Below, one piece after another: positions 19,549 to 20,845 of a stretch of 20,845 bases of DNA. The notes beneath the pieces were generated by a model. The model worked only from the letters and a program-made list of their open reading frames with translations. It did no database searches and was not told where the DNA came from. The DNA comes from Neolecta irregularis DAH-3. Taxonomy: Eukaryota > Ascomycota > Neolectomycetes > Neolectales > Neolectaceae. Location of the stretch: the NCBI GenBank assembly GCA_001929475.1, contig LXFE01001159.1:1-20845 (forward strand). The letters are read 5' to 3'. The first letter of the stretch is position 1; each line of letters begins with the position of its first letter. Position numbers and translations under genes: made by a program.

Positions 19549-20845
19549 ATGCTCGCTACTGCAGCAAGTTCACCCGTGTCAATTCGTTCCGGAGAAACAC
19601 TGGAAAATAATTCTCTATATTATTCAACGGGTACCGACTCGTCTCGGTCTCTAACCAACCTCTATGTCCCTCAAGGTTTTCCGAATCCACAGGCCCCGCC
19701 TCAGCACCGCGCGCCGTTATTTTCCGAGATCAGTTCAGAGCCATCTCATCTCCGTCCAGGCAACAAGGTCCTTCTTCAGGACCATTCAACGACGCTAAAT
19801 CTGTACCGCCTAAACGCCAAGAAATCATCAGATCCAACTGTTCAATTCGACTTTGCCAATTTTATAATTGAGACGGTACCGAGTGACGAGTCGCTGCTCA
19901 AGGAAGCCATTGCGATTTTGAGAAAGTTGGCGGATAAAGGGTATCCCGACGCCCAGTACTTTCTCGCAGATTGTTATTCTCAGGGAACTGGAGTCAAGGG
20001 GGGAGAGCGTGATATGGACAAGGCGTTTCCATTGTTCCATATGGCCGCAAAACACGGACATACAGAAGCTGCTTGGAGGACGGCCGAATGCTACGAACAT
20101 GGACTTGGGACGAAACCGGATGCAGCCAAGGCGGTGCAGTTTCTCCGGTATGGAATGAATTAACATCGAGGTTAACTCAATAGAAAAGCGGCGAGTTCGT
20201 CGCATCCAGGCGCTATGCTTCGATTGGCCAAGGCTAATTTGGAGCCGTCTTTGGGACTCCCGCTTTCCCCGCGGGAAGGGATCAAGTGGCTGAAACGGGC
20301 TGTTGAACATTCGACGACCAAGTTCAACTGCGCGCCCTTTGAGTTGGCGCAACTGCATGAAAGCGGGTATAAAGACGTCATCTTTCAGGATTTCCCGTAT
20401 GTCGTGCAGCTGCTGTGCATGGGCTCTGATCTGGGACACGCCGAGTGCTCCACCAAGCTGGGCGAGGCGTACGAGTACGGCAACATTGGCTGTCCCGTCG
20501 ATGCCGGGCTGAGCATCCACTACTACACGCTTGCAGCGATGGCTGGACATGCAGGCGCAATGTACTCGCTTTGTGCGTGGTACATGTGCGGTGCACCTGC
20601 TATTCTGGCCAAGAACGAGGCCGAGGCATATGAGTGGGCCAAGAAGGCCGCAGAGGCGGGTCTGGCCAAGGCCGAGTATGCCGTTGGCTTCTTTCTCGAG
20701 AGCGGCATTGGCTGCGTGCGGGATGCCCTGGAGGCGAATCTGTGGTATGTGCGTGCGGCAGAACATGGTGAAGAACGCGCCCGCAATCGCCTGGCAGACA
20801 ATAATTCAGCAGCGGCGGCGGAAGCGGCAGCAGCAGCAGCATCAC
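19549..20845 (+). CDS. SKT5: Skt5/Chs4-like chitin synthase activator, Sel1 repeats (3' end outside window)
   Basis: In yeast, Skt5 (Chs4) binds and activates Chs3 and links it to the bud-neck septins; filamentous fungi have several paralogues. Exons are 19549-20147 and 20184 to beyond 20845; the intron is 36 nt (join CG|A AAA). About 420 residues are visible. Residues 1-85 are Ser/Pro-rich and probably disordered. The family core starts at LNLYRLNAKKSSDPTVQFDF, followed by seven or eight Sel1-like repeats such as AIAILRKLADKGYPDAQYFL, AFPLFHMAAKHGHTEAAWR and AYEWAKKAAEAGLAKAEYA. The visible end is an alanine run. The C-terminus is missing, so a CAAX box cannot be checked. GC content rises sharply in exon 2. 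The family assignment is strong; which paralogue it is remains open. Confidence 0.88.

Noticed and set aside
19828-20766. 312-codon minus-strand frame opposite the Skt5-like gene
   Set aside because: It is the antisense shadow of a GC-rich coding exon; it crosses the intron of the real gene and shows no domain.

Overview
This is nuclear DNA from a filamentous ascomycete. The evidence is a class IV chitin synthase with the N-terminal layout seen in Pezizomycotina, a Skt5-type chitin synthase activator, a dynactin p50 subunit, a DHA1-type MFS transporter and an SKL-terminated peroxisomal protein, in genes split by many spliceosomal introns. I cannot name the species. The DNA is moderately AT-rich, with gene-dense and gene-poor blocks. 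Its introns are unusually small: I could place 35 of them by joining exons into conserved protein sequence, and 34 are 33-47 nt long (median 37), with one of 76 nt.

Layout. 1-1537 has no gene but holds copy A of a diverged ~0.5 kb direct repeat. 1538-3290 (+) is an MFS transporter. 3291-4740 holds copy B of the repeat. 4741-9505 is a compact block of four genes: an SRA(YDG)-bromodomain protein (+), a peroxisomal enoyl-CoA isomerase-like protein (+), a 3-hydroxyisobutyrate dehydrogenase-like protein (-), and dynactin p50/dynamitin (+). 9506-10265 has small palindromes only. 10266-11403 (-) is a five-exon gene I do not recognise, with a large imperfect palindrome in exon 2. 11404-13293 has no gene and contains a 551 bp foldback element (MITE or solo-LTR-like). 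13294-14761 (-) is a mitochondrial phosphate carrier in eleven exons. 15337-18929 (-) is the class IV chitin synthase in six exons. 19549 to the window end (+) is an incomplete Sel1-repeat protein of the Skt5/Chs4 family.

How genes may work together. The chitin synthase and the Skt5-like gene are head to head across about 620 bp. In yeast, Skt5 (Chs4) activates Chs3, the counterpart of class IV enzymes, so this may be a co-regulated enzyme/activator pair (inference). The isomerase and the dehydrogenase converge with one base between their stop codons, and the dehydrogenase and dynactin p50 diverge from about 100 bp. The SRA-bromodomain gene suggests a protein that could couple recognition of methylated DNA to acetylated histones (inference from domains).

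All exon joins were made by eye from splice signals, reading frame and family knowledge; every multi-exon CDS length given (except the incomplete last gene) is a multiple of three.
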